Shown here in pieces: positions 8,255-16,791 of a DNA stretch of 64,000 nt. Numbering within the stretch: position 1 is the stretch's first letter; each line of letters opens with the position of its first letter. The stretch spans positions 434,001-498,000 of the forward strand of contig NVUW01000002.1 in the NCBI GenBank assembly GCA_002733205.1, written 5' to 3'. The notes below the pieces were generated by a model. The model worked only from the letters and a program-made list of their open reading frames with translations, did no database searches and was not told the origin of the DNA. The position numbers and the translations under genes are program-made. Source of the DNA: Thalassobium sp. Lineage in GTDB: Bacteria > Pseudomonadota > Gammaproteobacteria > Pseudomonadales > Oceanobacteraceae.

Positions 8255-9895
8255 TCAGCCCTGACAGATACGGTTGCGGCCTTCGTTTTTAGCCTGATAC
8301 AGCGCTTTGTCGGCGCGGTCGAAAACGGCGTCCGGTGATTCCAGCGCATGAAATTCGCTGACGCCGAAGGACATGGTGATCGGCACCCGCTCTTTTTTAA
8401 AGTTAAACGGACTGCCTTCAATTTTTGCGCGTAATTTCTCTGCCACCACCATGGCATCCGCGCTACTGGTTTCCGGCATCAGAATGACGAATTCTTCACC
8501 GCCGTAGCGGGCAATAAAATCGACATCGCGCAGGTTTTTTCGCAACGAGCGGGCAATCAGCTGCAGCACTTTATCACCGGCCAGATGGCCATAATTATCG
8601 TTGATGCGTTTAAAGTGATCGACATCACCGATCACCAGGGCTAATGAACCGCCATAACGATTACGGCGCAGCAGTTCTTCTGCCAGGCGGGCCTGATAGG
8701 CATCGCGGTTGGGCAGGCCGGTGAGGTTGTCGTGGGTGGCGCGGCGTCGCTGCTCTTCAATAGCCACACGGCTTTCGCTGACTTCCTGTTCCATCTCGCT
8801 CAGCCGCGCCTGCAGCATTTCCAGCTTGGCTGCGAGCCGTTCTTCGCGTTCTTCTTCTTCTTTCTGATACTTTTCCATGGCCTGCACAATCATGGTCAGA
8901 TGATCGCGCACGCTGACACCCAGCTCGCCCAGATCACCGGATCCGGTGACCACCGAGCGGATATCGGCGATTTGATCGCGCACCATGCCGTCGAGATCCA
9001 GGCGCGCGCGTTTGCGTTCCATTTGTCCCTGGCTGGCTTCGCTGACCAGAATCTGAATTGCCTGCAAACGCTGATCGAGGCTTTGCAGAAACTGCTCCAG
9101 CTCGGTTTGGCTGTTGCCCAGGCATTCGAGCAGGAAATCGGTGGTGTCTTCCAGCAGAGGAACCAGTTCGTACCAGTTCAGACCTTCCTGTAAACGGTTT
9201 TGCAGGTTGAGCACGGTGTGGCTCAGACGTTCAGGAATGACCAGCTGTGACAGCAGGTTAAGCAGGGTTTCAGACACTTCCTGGGCAATATGGGAGAATC
9301 CCGGTTCAGTGTCGTGGCCTTCACCGGCATCCGAGTCGGGCGGAAGGTCTTCGGCGGCTTCCTGATCGTTGGGCTTAAACCAGCGTTGCCACCATTTGCT
9401 GCTGCGCTGTTCTTCAAAACCTTCCAGGGTGGCGATTTCACCTAAAATCTGAATCCAGCTTTGTAGCTGATTGATATAGCCTGACCAGCTCAGCAGCTCA
9501 TTGCTGGCATTTTTACGGATTTCTTTAATGCGCTTCAGCAGCGGTCTTGGCAGTGGGCAATGGCTGAGTTTTTCGGCGGTATCGGCCAGCTGACCAAGCA
9601 GCACTTCGGCCTGGGCGGTATTTTGTTCTTCAAAGCGTTTAACGGCGCGTTCCAGTTCATCCATGACCCGGTTCATGCCACTGGCTCCGGGTTTCAGCGC
9701 GTCGCGCAGGTCATTCAGCGATTTATCGACGCCCGCAGCCTGACCTTCTGCCAGCAGCGACACCATAACCAGCCCGCGTCGCATCTGATCGTGTTGCTGT
9801 TCTGAGGTGTTTTTGAGTTTCTCGTGGCTGTCCAACAGATCGAGATATTTGTCGCGCCAGCGCCGGGCGGAATCCGACCCTGCTCCCTCTGCCAT
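8255..9895 (-). CDS. dgcP: Diguanylate cyclase, DgcP-like
   Basis: The enzyme makes cyclic di-GMP from two GTP. The C-terminal GGDEF domain (about 375-546) carries an intact GGEEF active site (YGGEEFVILMP) and an inhibitory I-site RxxD five residues upstream (RDVD), so product inhibition is expected. The first 370 residues are mostly alpha-helical with strong heptads just before the catalytic domain (EEEREERLAAKLEMLQARL), as in the P. aeruginosa DgcP family. There is no membrane helix, so the protein is cytosolic. The order dgcP, EEP hydrolase, dsbA, cytochrome c4 matches PA5487-PA5490. A GAGG ribosome site precedes the ATG at 9895. Confidence 0.88.
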   Translation of the reverse strand: MAEGAGSDSARRWRDKYLDLLDSHEKLKNTSEQQHDQMRRGLVMVSLLAEGQAAGVDKSLNDLRDALKPGASGMNRVMDELERAVKRFEEQNTAQAEVLLGQLADTAEKLSHCPLPRPLLKRIKEIRKNASNELLSWSGYINQLQSWIQILGEIATLEGFEEQRSSKWWQRWFKPNDQEAAEDLPPDSDAGEGHDTEPGFSHIAQEVSETLLNLLSQLVIPERLSHTVLNLQNRLQEGLNWYELVPLLEDTTDFLLECLGNSQTELEQFLQSLDQRLQAIQILVSEASQGQMERKRARLDLDGMVRDQIADIRSVVTGSGDLGELGVSVRDHLTMIVQAMEKYQKEEEEREERLAAKLEMLQARLSEMEQEVSESRVAIEEQRRRATHDNLTGLPNRDAYQARLAEELLRRNRYGGSLALVIGDVDHFKRINDNYGHLAGDKVLQLIARSLRKNLRDVDFIARYGGEEFVILMPETSSADAMVVAEKLRAKIEGSPFNFKKERVPITMSFGVSEFHALESPDAVFDRADKALYQAKNEGRNRICQG

Positions 9896-10000
9896 GTTGC
9901 GTCCTCGGGTTACGTCTTTTGGAGGTGTTTAAATAGTCAGGACAAGTATAGGTAAGGGAGCTGAAGTTGCTGTGTTGAATCGTGGAAAAATTGCGTGGTG

Positions 10001-10795
10001 TCAGGGTTGTCCGGGCAGGACAATTTCTGCTGCAACGGGCAGGTGATCGGACTGCGGATGATTGATTACCGCGATGCGTTTCAGTTCGATGTTGTCACTC
10101 AGCAGAATATGGTCGAGGCCCCGGCTCGGCTGCCAGCTGGGATACGTGGGCAGATGCTGCTCCAGACGGTGCAGGGCGAGGCGTTTCAGCGGGCTTTGCT
10201 GCAGCAGGATTTCGCTCTCCTGATTGAGGTCGCCCATGATCACCAGGCGGGGCGCATCGGCGACCAGATCGCAGAGGAAATCGAGTTGGCTGAACTGGGT
10301 GCGTTTACCCAGCGCCAGATGCGTAATCGCAACCAGCAGCTCCTGCTCGCCGCTGCCAAAGCGCAGCAGCATTACGCCACGGCCGGGCAACAGGCCGGGC
10401 AATGAGTGTTGTTCGACCCGTGCTCCTGACAGGCGGGTCAGCAGGCCATTGCTGTGCTGCGCCAGTTTGCCGAGGTTGCGGTTAATCTGTTGATACCAAT
10501 GAGGAAAATGAGCTTCCCGAGCCAGGCGCTCGACCTGGTTTTCCTGACTGCTGCGCCAGCTGCCACCATCGGCTTCCTGCAGGGCGACAATATCGAACGG
10601 GCTGACCAGTTGGGCAATCTGGCTCAGCGCCCAATCGCGTTCGCGACAGGGCAGTAAATTCTGCCAACTGCGTAACAGATAGTGGTGATAGCCGCCGGTC
10701 TGAATGCCGACCTGCATATTGAAGGAGAGTAAACGAAGGGTGTCAGCGGCACGGGGTGCCGCTGTGAATTCCTGCAGAGTGCAGAAATGGGTCAT
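10001..10795 (-). CDS. Endonuclease/exonuclease/phosphatase (EEP) family hydrolase
   Basis: This 264-residue protein has the full EEP (exonuclease III/DNase I-like) signature: LSFNMQ near residue 24, VALQEADGG with the metal-binding Glu, MGDLNQE with the Asp and Asn, and SDHLPV with the catalytic Asp-His near the C terminus. All catalytic residues are present, so it should be a metal-dependent phosphodiesterase or phosphatase; the substrate is unknown. There is no signal peptide. The gene starts 1 bp after the dsbA stop, so the two are co-transcribed, as in Pseudomonas (PA5488-PA5489). Confidence 0.85.
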   Translation of the reverse strand: MTHFCTLQEFTAAPRAADTLRLLSFNMQVGIQTGGYHHYLLRSWQNLLPCRERDWALSQIAQLVSPFDIVALQEADGGSWRSSQENQVERLAREAHFPHWYQQINRNLGKLAQHSNGLLTRLSGARVEQHSLPGLLPGRGVMLLRFGSGEQELLVAITHLALGKRTQFSQLDFLCDLVADAPRLVIMGDLNQESEILLQQSPLKRLALHRLEQHLPTYPSWQPSRGLDHILLSDNIELKRIAVINHPQSDHLPVAAEIVLPGQP

Positions 10796-10796
10796 G

Positions 10797-11438
10797 TTAC
10801 TTGCCGGACAGCAGTGCGCGCTCTTTGGCGATCAGGTAGTCGGCCACTTTCAGCATTTGATCCTGACCACCGGCGGAGGTGGCATCAATCACGTATTTAC
10901 CCTGCACGATCAGGGCAGGTACGCCGGAGATCTGGAACGCACGGATACGCTGGTCGCCTTGTTTCATACGGCTTTTAACCGTGAATGACTCGTAAGCCTT
11001 GTCAAAATCAGCGGCTTTAACGCCGGCCTTGGCAACCAGAAAGTCACGCTGGTCGTCACGATCCAGCAGGCGCTGACGCTCAACATGGATGGCTTTGAAA
11101 ATTTCACCATGCACCTGATCCAGCACACCCAGTACGTCAGCTACGTAGTAAAACTGAGCCTGAGATACCCAGGCGCGGCCAAACATCGCCGGTACACCTT
11201 CAAAAGAGACATCAGCGGCCAGGTTTTTCTTCCACGGAGTAATGATGTCTTCCAGGTGGAAACAGTGCGGGCAGCCATACCAGAAAGCTTCTTCAACATG
11301 CACTTTGCCATCGGCCAGCACAGGTACAGGCTCTGCCAGCACTTTGTATTCTTTACCGGCCTCGTAATCGGCGGCCTGAGCGCTGGCGCTGATCAGCAAT
11401 ACGGCAGCTGCCATCCATTTGGTTACCTGTGACAACAT
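10797..11438 (-). CDS. dsbA: Periplasmic thiol:disulfide oxidoreductase DsbA
   Basis: DsbA introduces disulfide bonds into exported proteins and is reoxidised by DsbB. This 213-residue precursor has a signal peptide to about residue 22 (ASAQA-A). It carries the thioredoxin-fold active site CPHC at 56-59 (FWYGCPHCFHLE) and the cis-proline loop SGVPAL in the second half. Length and motifs are standard. The EEP hydrolase follows within 1 bp. The location beside two exported cytochromes fits a periplasmic redox cluster conserved in Pseudomonas (PA5489). Confidence 0.95.
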   Translation of the reverse strand: MLSQVTKWMAAAVLLISASAQAADYEAGKEYKVLAEPVPVLADGKVHVEEAFWYGCPHCFHLEDIITPWKKNLAADVSFEGVPAMFGRAWVSQAQFYYVADVLGVLDQVHGEIFKAIHVERQRLLDRDDQRDFLVAKAGVKAADFDKAYESFTVKSRMKQGDQRIRAFQISGVPALIVQGKYVIDATSAGGQDQMLKVADYLIAKERALLSGK

Positions 11439-11553
11439 GGGTTACTCCATTCTTATTAATCAGATTTTGTTAGATGCATTTTTGCATAAAGGTTCGGCAT
11501 CGCCCACCGCCAAAATGCAAAGACCAGTCAAGTGGGGGACAAACTGCAGGCAT

Positions 11554-11578
11554 AAAAAAAGGTGGCCGCAGCCACCTT
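11554..11578 (-). terminator. Terminator of the cytochrome c4 gene
   Basis: AAGGTGGC (11559-11566) and GCCACCTT (11571-11578) pair across a 4-base loop. The A-tract at 11554-11560 gives a U-run on the minus-strand RNA just past the c4 stop, separating it from dsbA. Confidence 0.85.
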
Positions 11579-11594
11579 CTTCTTTATCTGCGGA

Positions 11595-12200
11595 TTAACG
11601 CAGACCCTGAATGTACGAAGACACGGCTTCGATTTCAGTGGTGTGCAGACGATAGGCGATATCACGCATCATGCGGGTATCACCATCGTTGGTACGCTGG
11701 TTCATGCTGAACGCCGTCAGCTGAGCCTGAGTGTAGGCATCGTGCTGACCTGCAAGGCGTGGGAAACCAGCTGCTTCGATGCCTTTGCCGTCCGGGCCAT
11801 GGCAAGCGAGACAAGCGGGAACGCCTTTGCTTTCGATACCGCCGCGGTAGATGCGCTGGCCAAGTTCAACCAGTTCTTCTTTAGCACCGCCAGTGGTTGG
11901 TACCTGAGCGCTGAAGTAAGCGGCCAAGTCAGCAACATCGGTATCACTCAGGCCGGCAACGAATGGAGCCATCGCCGGAACCTGACGATTACCATCGCGA
12001 ATGTCTTTGATCTGTTTGATCAGATAACGCTCGCCCTGGCCTGCAATTTTCGGGAAAGTTGGTGCAAGGCTGTTACCGTCGGCACCGTGACAGGCAGCAC
12101 AGGTAGCAGATTTTGCTTTACCGGCTTCAGCATCACCGGCGTGAGCAACGGACATCAGTCCGGCAGAAACGATCAGGCTAATCAACAGGTTTTTCATCAT
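11595..12200 (-). CDS. Cytochrome c4 (diheme, periplasmic)
   Basis: This 201-residue protein has a signal peptide to about residue 21 (SVAHA-G) and two heme c sites, CAACH at 34-38 and CLACH at 130-134, one in each half of a duplicated fold. Met residues after each site (MAPF about 77, and in the C-terminal half) are likely axial ligands. Cytochrome c4 carries electrons in the periplasm to terminal oxidases such as cbb3. The gene lies 47 bp downstream of the cytochrome c5-type gene on the same strand and has its own terminator. Confidence 0.93.
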   Translation of the reverse strand: MMKNLLISLIVSAGLMSVAHAGDAEAGKAKSATCAACHGADGNSLAPTFPKIAGQGERYLIKQIKDIRDGNRQVPAMAPFVAGLSDTDVADLAAYFSAQVPTTGGAKEELVELGQRIYRGGIESKGVPACLACHGPDGKGIEAAGFPRLAGQHDAYTQAQLTAFSMNQRTNDGDTRMMRDIAYRLHTTEIEAVSSYIQGLR

Positions 12201-12246
12201 CAGGTCCAGGTTGTATGTGAATTCGTCTACTACTCAGGCAGCGCGC

Positions 12247-12546
12247 TTACTTCGGCGTTGCCATGTAGTTGATCAGTTGTTTGTACTGGTCAGCAGTACA
12301 GTCCATGCACAGACCGCGTGGCGGCATGGCATTCAAGCCGTTGGTGACGCTGGTTACCAGTGCATCCATGCCCTTGGCCATACGTGGCTCCCAGGCGGCT
12401 TTATCAAAGGCTTTCGGAGCACCGGCAACGGCCATTGCATGGCATACGTTACAGGTTTGCTGGAATTTAGCCGCTACATCGAAGGCCTGAACATTTGCAC
12501 TCATTGCTGCAGTTACGGCAGCCATCAAAGCCAATCTTTTCATCAT
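12247..12546 (-). CDS. Cytochrome c5-type monoheme protein
   Basis: This 99-residue exported cytochrome has a signal peptide to about residue 21 and one heme c site, CNVCH at 32-36. AMPPRGLCMDC places the axial Met near residue 74, with a Cys80/Cys83 pair. The CxxC near the C terminus is the hallmark of the cytochrome c5 family, where it forms a disulfide. DsbA, which could form it, is encoded nearby. The protein probably shuttles electrons in the periplasm. It is divergent from engB and lies upstream of cytochrome c4 in a likely operon. Confidence 0.88.
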   Translation of the reverse strand: MMKRLALMAAVTAAMSANVQAFDVAAKFQQTCNVCHAMAVAGAPKAFDKAAWEPRMAKGMDALVTSVTNGLNAMPPRGLCMDCTADQYKQLINYMATPK

Positions 12547-12687
12547 ATGAGTCTCTCTCTACTTGCATGTTTTAGTTGGTTAAAACAGCTTAGCCCCGGA
12601 CTCATCGCCCTGTGATAGAATGGGTGCGTCATCCAAAGGCCAAGCATTATATAACATTAATTTCCGGACGGTCATTACGTTTACCCC

Positions 12688-13344
12688 ATGATAGAACAGG
12701 AATCATTGACCTACACCAACACTCACTTCGTTAAGAGCGCCGCGAAGTTGAGTCAATGCCCGATGGATATTCTGCGGGAAGTAGCCTTTGCTGGCCGCTC
12801 CAATGCAGGTAAATCCAGTGCATTGAACAGGTTAACAGGTCACAAAAAACTGGCGCGTACGAGTAAAACTCCAGGTCGTACGCAGTTAATTAACTATTTT
12901 CAGATCGGCGAGTTGCCATTGGCGCTGGTTGATTTGCCCGGCTATGGCTTTGCCAAAGTGCCGTTGGCGGTAAAAAACGAATGGCAGCGCGAGCTGGATA
13001 ATTATCTGCAAAACCGTGACGCCCTGATTGGTCTGGTATTGCTGATGGATATCCGCCATCCGCTGAAAGAATTCGACAACGCCATGATCCAGTGGGCGAA
13101 GCGTTCAGAAATGCCGCTGCATATCCTGTTGACCAAGGCCGATAAGCTCAAACGTGGTCCGGCTCAGAGTGCTTTGCTGCAGGTACGTAAAGCGGTTTCG
13201 TCACTGGGAAATCTGGTCAGTGTGCAGACCTATTCGTCACTGAACGGTGAAGGGACGGACATTCTGCAGAAGCGTCTCAACAGCTGGTTGCTGCCGGTTG
13301 ACGACGATGCTGCTGCGGATGCGCAAGAGACGCCGCCTGCCTGA
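12688..13344 (+). CDS. engB: Ribosome biogenesis GTPase EngB (YihA/YsxC)
   Basis: EngB is a TrmE-Era-type GTPase needed for late 50S assembly. The 218-residue protein shows G1 GRSNAGKS at 36-43, G2 TPGRTQ, G3 DLPGYG and G4 TKADK. The C-terminal tail after about residue 205 is acidic and Ala-rich (DDDAAADAQE). The divergent arrangement with the cytochromes matches Pseudomonas (PA5492). polA, the usual neighbour, is absent; instead a 383-bp gap with a candidate sRNA separates it from the znu genes. Confidence 0.95.
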   Translation: MIEQESLTYTNTHFVKSAAKLSQCPMDILREVAFAGRSNAGKSSALNRLTGHKKLARTSKTPGRTQLINYFQIGELPLALVDLPGYGFAKVPLAVKNEWQRELDNYLQNRDALIGLVLLMDIRHPLKEFDNAMIQWAKRSEMPLHILLTKADKLKRGPAQSALLQVRKAVSSLGNLVSVQTYSSLNGEGTDILQKRLNSWLLPVDDDAAADAQETPPA

Positions 13345-13484
13345 ATGCGAACCGGCACTATCCGTGCCGGTCTCCTGCCTTTTCTGAGGCCGTCTGCGGC
13401 GGCTTCAGTTGGCAACACGACGATGTCCGCTCGTGATTGCTGCTCTGTATTACATCCCCGATATCCATAAGAAAATACAACCTG

Positions 13485-13503
13485 AAAACCGGTTTTTAAC
13501 CGG
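13485..13503. repeat. Palindrome / short hairpin in the engB-znuB gap
   Basis: AAAACCGGTTTT (13485-13496) is a perfect 12-bp palindrome. CCGGTT (13489-13494) can also pair with AACCGG (13498-13503) as a 3-base-loop hairpin. It could be an operator for the candidate sRNA promoter just downstream, or a weak end for engB transcripts. The remainder of 13345-13484 shows nothing recognisable. Confidence 0.35.
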
Positions 13504-13522
13504 CAAAGCAAAAATCCGTGGC

Positions 13523-13703
13523 TATAGTTTAATTATTCCCTTGGGAATTGATGGACAGATGCATGACTTCTCTCTCCGGATGTTTTTTTAAGGTCGTTCT
13601 TTTCAGGTAGTTATTTTTCTTCTGTACTTTTTTCTTCGGTACTTCCCCAATGATCCGAAGTTGACCCGGTCGTTTGCCCCCAATGGCGACCGGGTCTTTT
13701 TTT
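13523..13703 (+). ncRNA. Candidate small RNA downstream of engB
   Basis: This gap has no convincing ORF but ends in a strong terminator at 13663-13703, 320 bp past engB. A TATAGT -10 lies at 13523-13528, giving a start near 13535 and an RNA of about 165 nt. The 5' end could form ATTCCC(TT)GGGAAT at 13535-13548. The middle is pyrimidine-rich, with two similar stretches, CTTCTGTACTT and CTTCGGTACTT, at about 13619-13645. In enterobacteria and Pseudomonas the sRNAs Spot 42 and ErsA sit between polA and engB, so location supports an sRNA. No clear -35 was found, and sequence identity to either RNA was not established. Confidence 0.45.
13663..13703 (+). terminator. Strong rho-independent terminator
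   Basis: GACCCGGTCG (13663-13672) pairs perfectly with CGACCGGGTC (13687-13696) across a 14-base loop, followed by a run of seven Ts. It ends either engB transcripts or a separate small RNA. Confidence 0.9.
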
Positions 13704-13727
13704 GCCTGTCGTTTGCGTTGTCTGCCG

Positions 13728-14540
13728 TCAGGCGCTGCGTCTGCTATCACGCAGGCTTTGCAACACCAGACTGAACGCGAATAAAGCCGTTGCTGCCACA
13801 ACCACGCTGGGGCCTGCCGGTGTGTCCCAGTGGAATGATGCCCACAAGCCTAACAGCACCGAGATAACACCGGTCGCACTGGCCAGAAACACCATCTGTT
13901 CCGGCGTGCGTGCCAGGCTGCGCGCCGCCGCCGGGGGAATAATCAGCAGAGCGCTGACCAGCAGAATTCCGACCACTTTCATGGCCAGAGCGACCAGTAG
14001 CGCCAGCAGCAGAATCAGCATCAGGTTCAGGCGCTGCACCGGGTGGCCATCGATGGCGGCAAGTTCCTGGCTGACGGTAATCGCCAGCAGCGCGCGCCAC
14101 TGCCAGAACAGCAGCACAGCAATGAGAATGGCGGCCAGCAGAATCCAGAGCACATCAATACGTTCTACCGCCAGCAAATCACCAAACAGATAACCCATCA
14201 GGTCGACGCGGATGCCCTGTGCCAGACTCAGCGTCACCAGACCAATCGCCAGGGTGCTGTGCGACACAATGCCAAGCAGAGTATCGGAGGATAAGCGCGA
14301 GCGGTTCTGCAGCGGCAGTAACAACAGCGCCAGTAACACCGAGCCCAGCACCAGTGCCAGCGTCAGATTGATATCGGTGAGAACACCAAAGGTAATGCCC
14401 AGCAAGGCACCGTGGGCCAGGGTGTCTCCAAAAAAGGCCATGCGCCGCCACACCACAAAACTGCCCAGTGGTCCGGCCACCAGAGCCAGCAGAATGCCCG
14501 CCATTAATGGCATCAGCCACCAGTAATCGAACAGATTCAC
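13728..14540 (-). CDS. znuB: Zinc ABC transporter permease ZnuB
   Basis: This 270-residue protein is an ABC-3 family permease with eight or so hydrophobic helices, starting MNLFDYWWLMPLMAGILLALVAG... It carries the family segment FGDTLAHGALLG at about 37-48, followed by DIDGHP-type helices (AAIDGHPVQRLN). It forms the channel for Zn2+ delivered by ZnuA. The ATG at 14540 overlaps the znuC stop as ATGA, so translation is coupled. The operon order zur-znuC-znuB with divergent znuA matches Pseudomonas. Confidence 0.93.
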   Translation of the reverse strand: MNLFDYWWLMPLMAGILLALVAGPLGSFVVWRRMAFFGDTLAHGALLGITFGVLTDINLTLALVLGSVLLALLLLPLQNRSRLSSDTLLGIVSHSTLAIGLVTLSLAQGIRVDLMGYLFGDLLAVERIDVLWILLAAILIAVLLFWQWRALLAITVSQELAAIDGHPVQRLNLMLILLLALLVALAMKVVGILLVSALLIIPPAAARSLARTPEQMVFLASATGVISVLLGLWASFHWDTPAGPSVVVAATALFAFSLVLQSLRDSRRSA

Positions 14541-15313
14541 AGAATTTCCTTGCCGGGCGCCCGGTGTTCAACATGGCCATCGGCGCAATGCTGGTGATCG
14601 TGATGGTGAGTGTAATGGGCAATGGGAGCCTGTTGCTGGCGGGCACCAAACAGCTGAATGTAGGCTGGATCAAGGGACACGGTGTCCGGATGACCGGAGC
14701 AGCAAATATGGCCATTCAGGCAGATAACTTCGTCGGTGGCGGCCATCACCAGATGCAGATCATGCGACACCATCAGCACCGCGCAGCCGAGTTCGTCACG
14801 CAGCTGCGGAATCAGACGATACAGCTCCAGCTGCCCTTGCACATCGACGCCCTGCACCGGTTCGTCCAGCACCAGCAGGTCGGGTTTGATCAGCAGTGCG
14901 CGAGCCAGCAATACCCGTTGCCATTCGCCGCCGGACAAATCATGCACCGACTGTTGCGCCAGCGCGCGGATGCTCAGACGGTCGAGCCAGTGACCGATGC
15001 GTTCGTGGCTGGCACCCCGCGCCAGTTGCAGAAATCCGGTCACCGTTAATGGCATGCGCTGATCCAGACTCAGGCGTTGTGGCATATAGCCGATACGCAG
15101 TCCGGTGCGACGCGTAACGGTGCCGGAGTCGGGTTTTTCCAGCCCCAGCAGCACTTTAATCAGCGTTGATTTACCGCAGCCGTTAGGGCCGATCAGCGTG
15201 ATGATCTGCCCGGCTTTCAGATTCAGGCTGATATCGTTGAGTACGGTTTTGTGCTGGCGCACAAGCTGTAAGTGGCTGGCGCTGAGGACGGCGGTTGTCT
15301 CGCTGCTGTTCAT
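14537..15313 (-). CDS. znuC: Zinc ABC transporter ATP-binding protein ZnuC
   Basis: The ATPase shows Walker A GPNGCGKST, signature LSGGEWQR and Walker B LLVLDEP, then the H-loop SHDLH. The C-terminal tail is His-rich (HYTHHHDHQH), common in zinc transporters and possibly a zinc sensor. I chose ATG at 15313 (258 residues) because it overlaps the zur stop as ATGA; an in-frame ATG at 15337 would overlap zur by 28 bp. It powers zinc uptake by ZnuAB under Zur repression. Confidence 0.93.
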   Translation of the reverse strand: MNSSETTAVLSASHLQLVRQHKTVLNDISLNLKAGQIITLIGPNGCGKSTLIKVLLGLEKPDSGTVTRRTGLRIGYMPQRLSLDQRMPLTVTGFLQLARGASHERIGHWLDRLSIRALAQQSVHDLSGGEWQRVLLARALLIKPDLLVLDEPVQGVDVQGQLELYRLIPQLRDELGCAVLMVSHDLHLVMAATDEVICLNGHICCSGHPDTVSLDPAYIQLFGARQQQAPIAHYTHHHDHQHCADGHVEHRAPGKEIL

Positions 15314-15786
15314 GCGCTGGCCTGGCATCTTGGGCACAGCCCCATTAATTCCGTCATTTGTTGTTCAACTTTGACTCCCAGCATGGCTTCGGCCTGACGG
15401 GCAATGGTATTCACCTGCTCAGCGTCCAGCTCCTGCGCTTCGCCACACTCGCGACAGACGAAAAAGCAGCTGGGATGCGCTTCGCCCGGATGGGTGCAGC
15501 CAATAAAGGCATTGAGCGAACTGATGCGGTGCACCAATCCCAGGTCCAGTAAAAAATCGAGGGCGCGGTAGACCGTTGGTGGTGCCGAGTTAAATCCTTC
15601 TTCCGCCAGTTTGGGCAGCAGGTCGTAGGCACCAACCGGTTTGTGATTGGCCCAGACCAGTTCCAGTACACGCTGGCGTACCGGAGTCAGGCGCGCGCCC
15701 TGTTCTTCACACAGAGCGCGGGCGCGGGACACGGCGCTGTCGATACAGACGTGGTGGTCGTGGGCCTTGTAGACGTTTTGGGTCAT
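15310..15786 (-). CDS. zur: Zinc uptake regulator Zur (Fur family)
   Basis: This 158-residue Fur-family repressor has an N-terminal winged helix (TPVRQRVLELVW, PTVYRALDFLLDLGLVHRI) and a C-terminal dimerisation and zinc domain. CRECG and CPRCQ form the structural Cys4 zinc site, and HPGEAHPSC contributes regulatory ligands. The zur-znuCB operon is divergent from znuA across 61 bp that hold a likely Zur box, so Zur-Zn would repress both directions. It corresponds to P. aeruginosa Np20/Zur. Confidence 0.93.
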   Translation of the reverse strand: MTQNVYKAHDHHVCIDSAVSRARALCEEQGARLTPVRQRVLELVWANHKPVGAYDLLPKLAEEGFNSAPPTVYRALDFLLDLGLVHRISSLNAFIGCTHPGEAHPSCFFVCRECGEAQELDAEQVNTIARQAEAMLGVKVEQQMTELMGLCPRCQASA

Positions 15787-15806
15787 CGTCGCGCCTCGGA
15801 GATTAG

Positions 15807-15819
15807 GTTATAATGTTGC
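15807..15819. promoter_or_regulatory. Candidate Zur box overlapping a -10 element
   Basis: GTTATAATGTTGC in the zur/znuA gap matches 10 of 13 positions of the palindrome GTTATAATATAAC typical of gammaproteobacterial Zur boxes. It contains TATAAT (15809-15814), a likely -10 for znuA, so Zur binding would occlude the promoter. Confidence 0.5.
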
Positions 15820-15847
15820 AATTCTACGACAGGAACGCCCCGATACA

Positions 15848-16678
15848 ATGAAGAATTTGCCGTTGCTGCTGATTTCACTGTTGCTGAGTCTCAGTCTGAG
15901 CAGTCAGGCTGCTCCTATCAGCCATGAACCGCCATACAAAGTGCTGGCGACTGTTCACCCGCTGGCGCTGATGGCTGCCTCGCTGGTGGAGACGGAACAG
16001 CTCAGTGTCTTGCTGCCGCCGGGGATGACGCCACACGATTTTTCCCTGCGTCCATCCGATATCGATGTTATCCAGAGCGCCGATGTCATTATCTGGTCTG
16101 GTGCTCAGGCTGAGCCTTACCTCAGTGGTTTTGCCCGCCGCTGGCCGGATAAAATCTGGATTGATGTCTCGCAGTTACGTGCAGAAGGGCAGCCGAATGA
16201 TGGCCACTGGTGGTTTTCACCCACTATGATGGTGCGCGCACAGCAGCAGTTGGCCAATGCCCTGGAGCTGCCCGCGGGTAACTTCGCCGCCGATGTCGAC
16301 GCCGCTTTGCAACGTGCCGACCAGTTGCTGACCCCGCTGCGTGATCGTGGCTTTTTTGTGTTTCATCGCGCTTACGACCACTGGGTGCAGGCGATGCAGT
16401 TAAAGCAGGTGGGGGCTTTCACCCTGTCGCCGGAGCAGAAGCCGGGCCTGAAAACGTTGCAGCGTATGCGCGATCAGCTGACCTCCGGTGAAGTGGTGTG
16501 TGTCTTCAGCGAGCCGGAATTTTCCCCGGCACTGGTGCAATCGGTGGTGCGTGGTCTGGATGTTAAACAGGGCGAGCTGGACCCGGTGGCCAGTCATATT
16601 TCTGTGACAAAGACGGGCTACCCTGATTTTATTCAGGATCTGTCCCAGCGTTTTGCCACCTGTTTAAGTCCGGATTAA
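15848..16678 (+). CDS. znuA: Periplasmic zinc-binding protein ZnuA
   Basis: ZnuA captures Zn2+ and passes it to ZnuB. The 276-residue precursor has a signal peptide to about residue 21 (SSQA-A). Metal-ligand motifs of cluster A-I binding proteins are present: VHPLA (about 38), TPHDFSLRPSD (about 61) and FVFHRAYDH (about 167). The His-rich loop between the first two ligands of many ZnuA proteins is missing, as in some homologues. It is transcribed away from zur-znuCB. Confidence 0.9.
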   Translation: MKNLPLLLISLLLSLSLSSQAAPISHEPPYKVLATVHPLALMAASLVETEQLSVLLPPGMTPHDFSLRPSDIDVIQSADVIIWSGAQAEPYLSGFARRWPDKIWIDVSQLRAEGQPNDGHWWFSPTMMVRAQQQLANALELPAGNFAADVDAALQRADQLLTPLRDRGFFVFHRAYDHWVQAMQLKQVGAFTLSPEQKPGLKTLQRMRDQLTSGEVVCVFSEPEFSPALVQSVVRGLDVKQGELDPVASHISVTKTGYPDFIQDLSQRFATCLSPD

Positions 16679-16779
16679 TCACTCTGGTCTGACCTCCGCC
16701 CCGATCAGGCCAATCACCATTGCGGACTTGCCATGGCCGACGCTTTGGGTCAGGTTAACACCTGATACCTGTTTGCCAC

Positions 16780-16785
16780 GGAGGT
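16780..16785 (+). promoter_or_regulatory. Strong ribosome binding site for egtB
   Basis: GGAGGT lies 6 bases before the ATG at 16792 and fixes that start. Confidence 0.7.
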
Positions 16786-16791
16786 ACGGAC

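Noticed and set aside
13409-13591. 60-residue ORF between engB and znuB
   Set aside because: No ribosome site, no domain; it crosses the palindrome and the predicted sRNA promoter.
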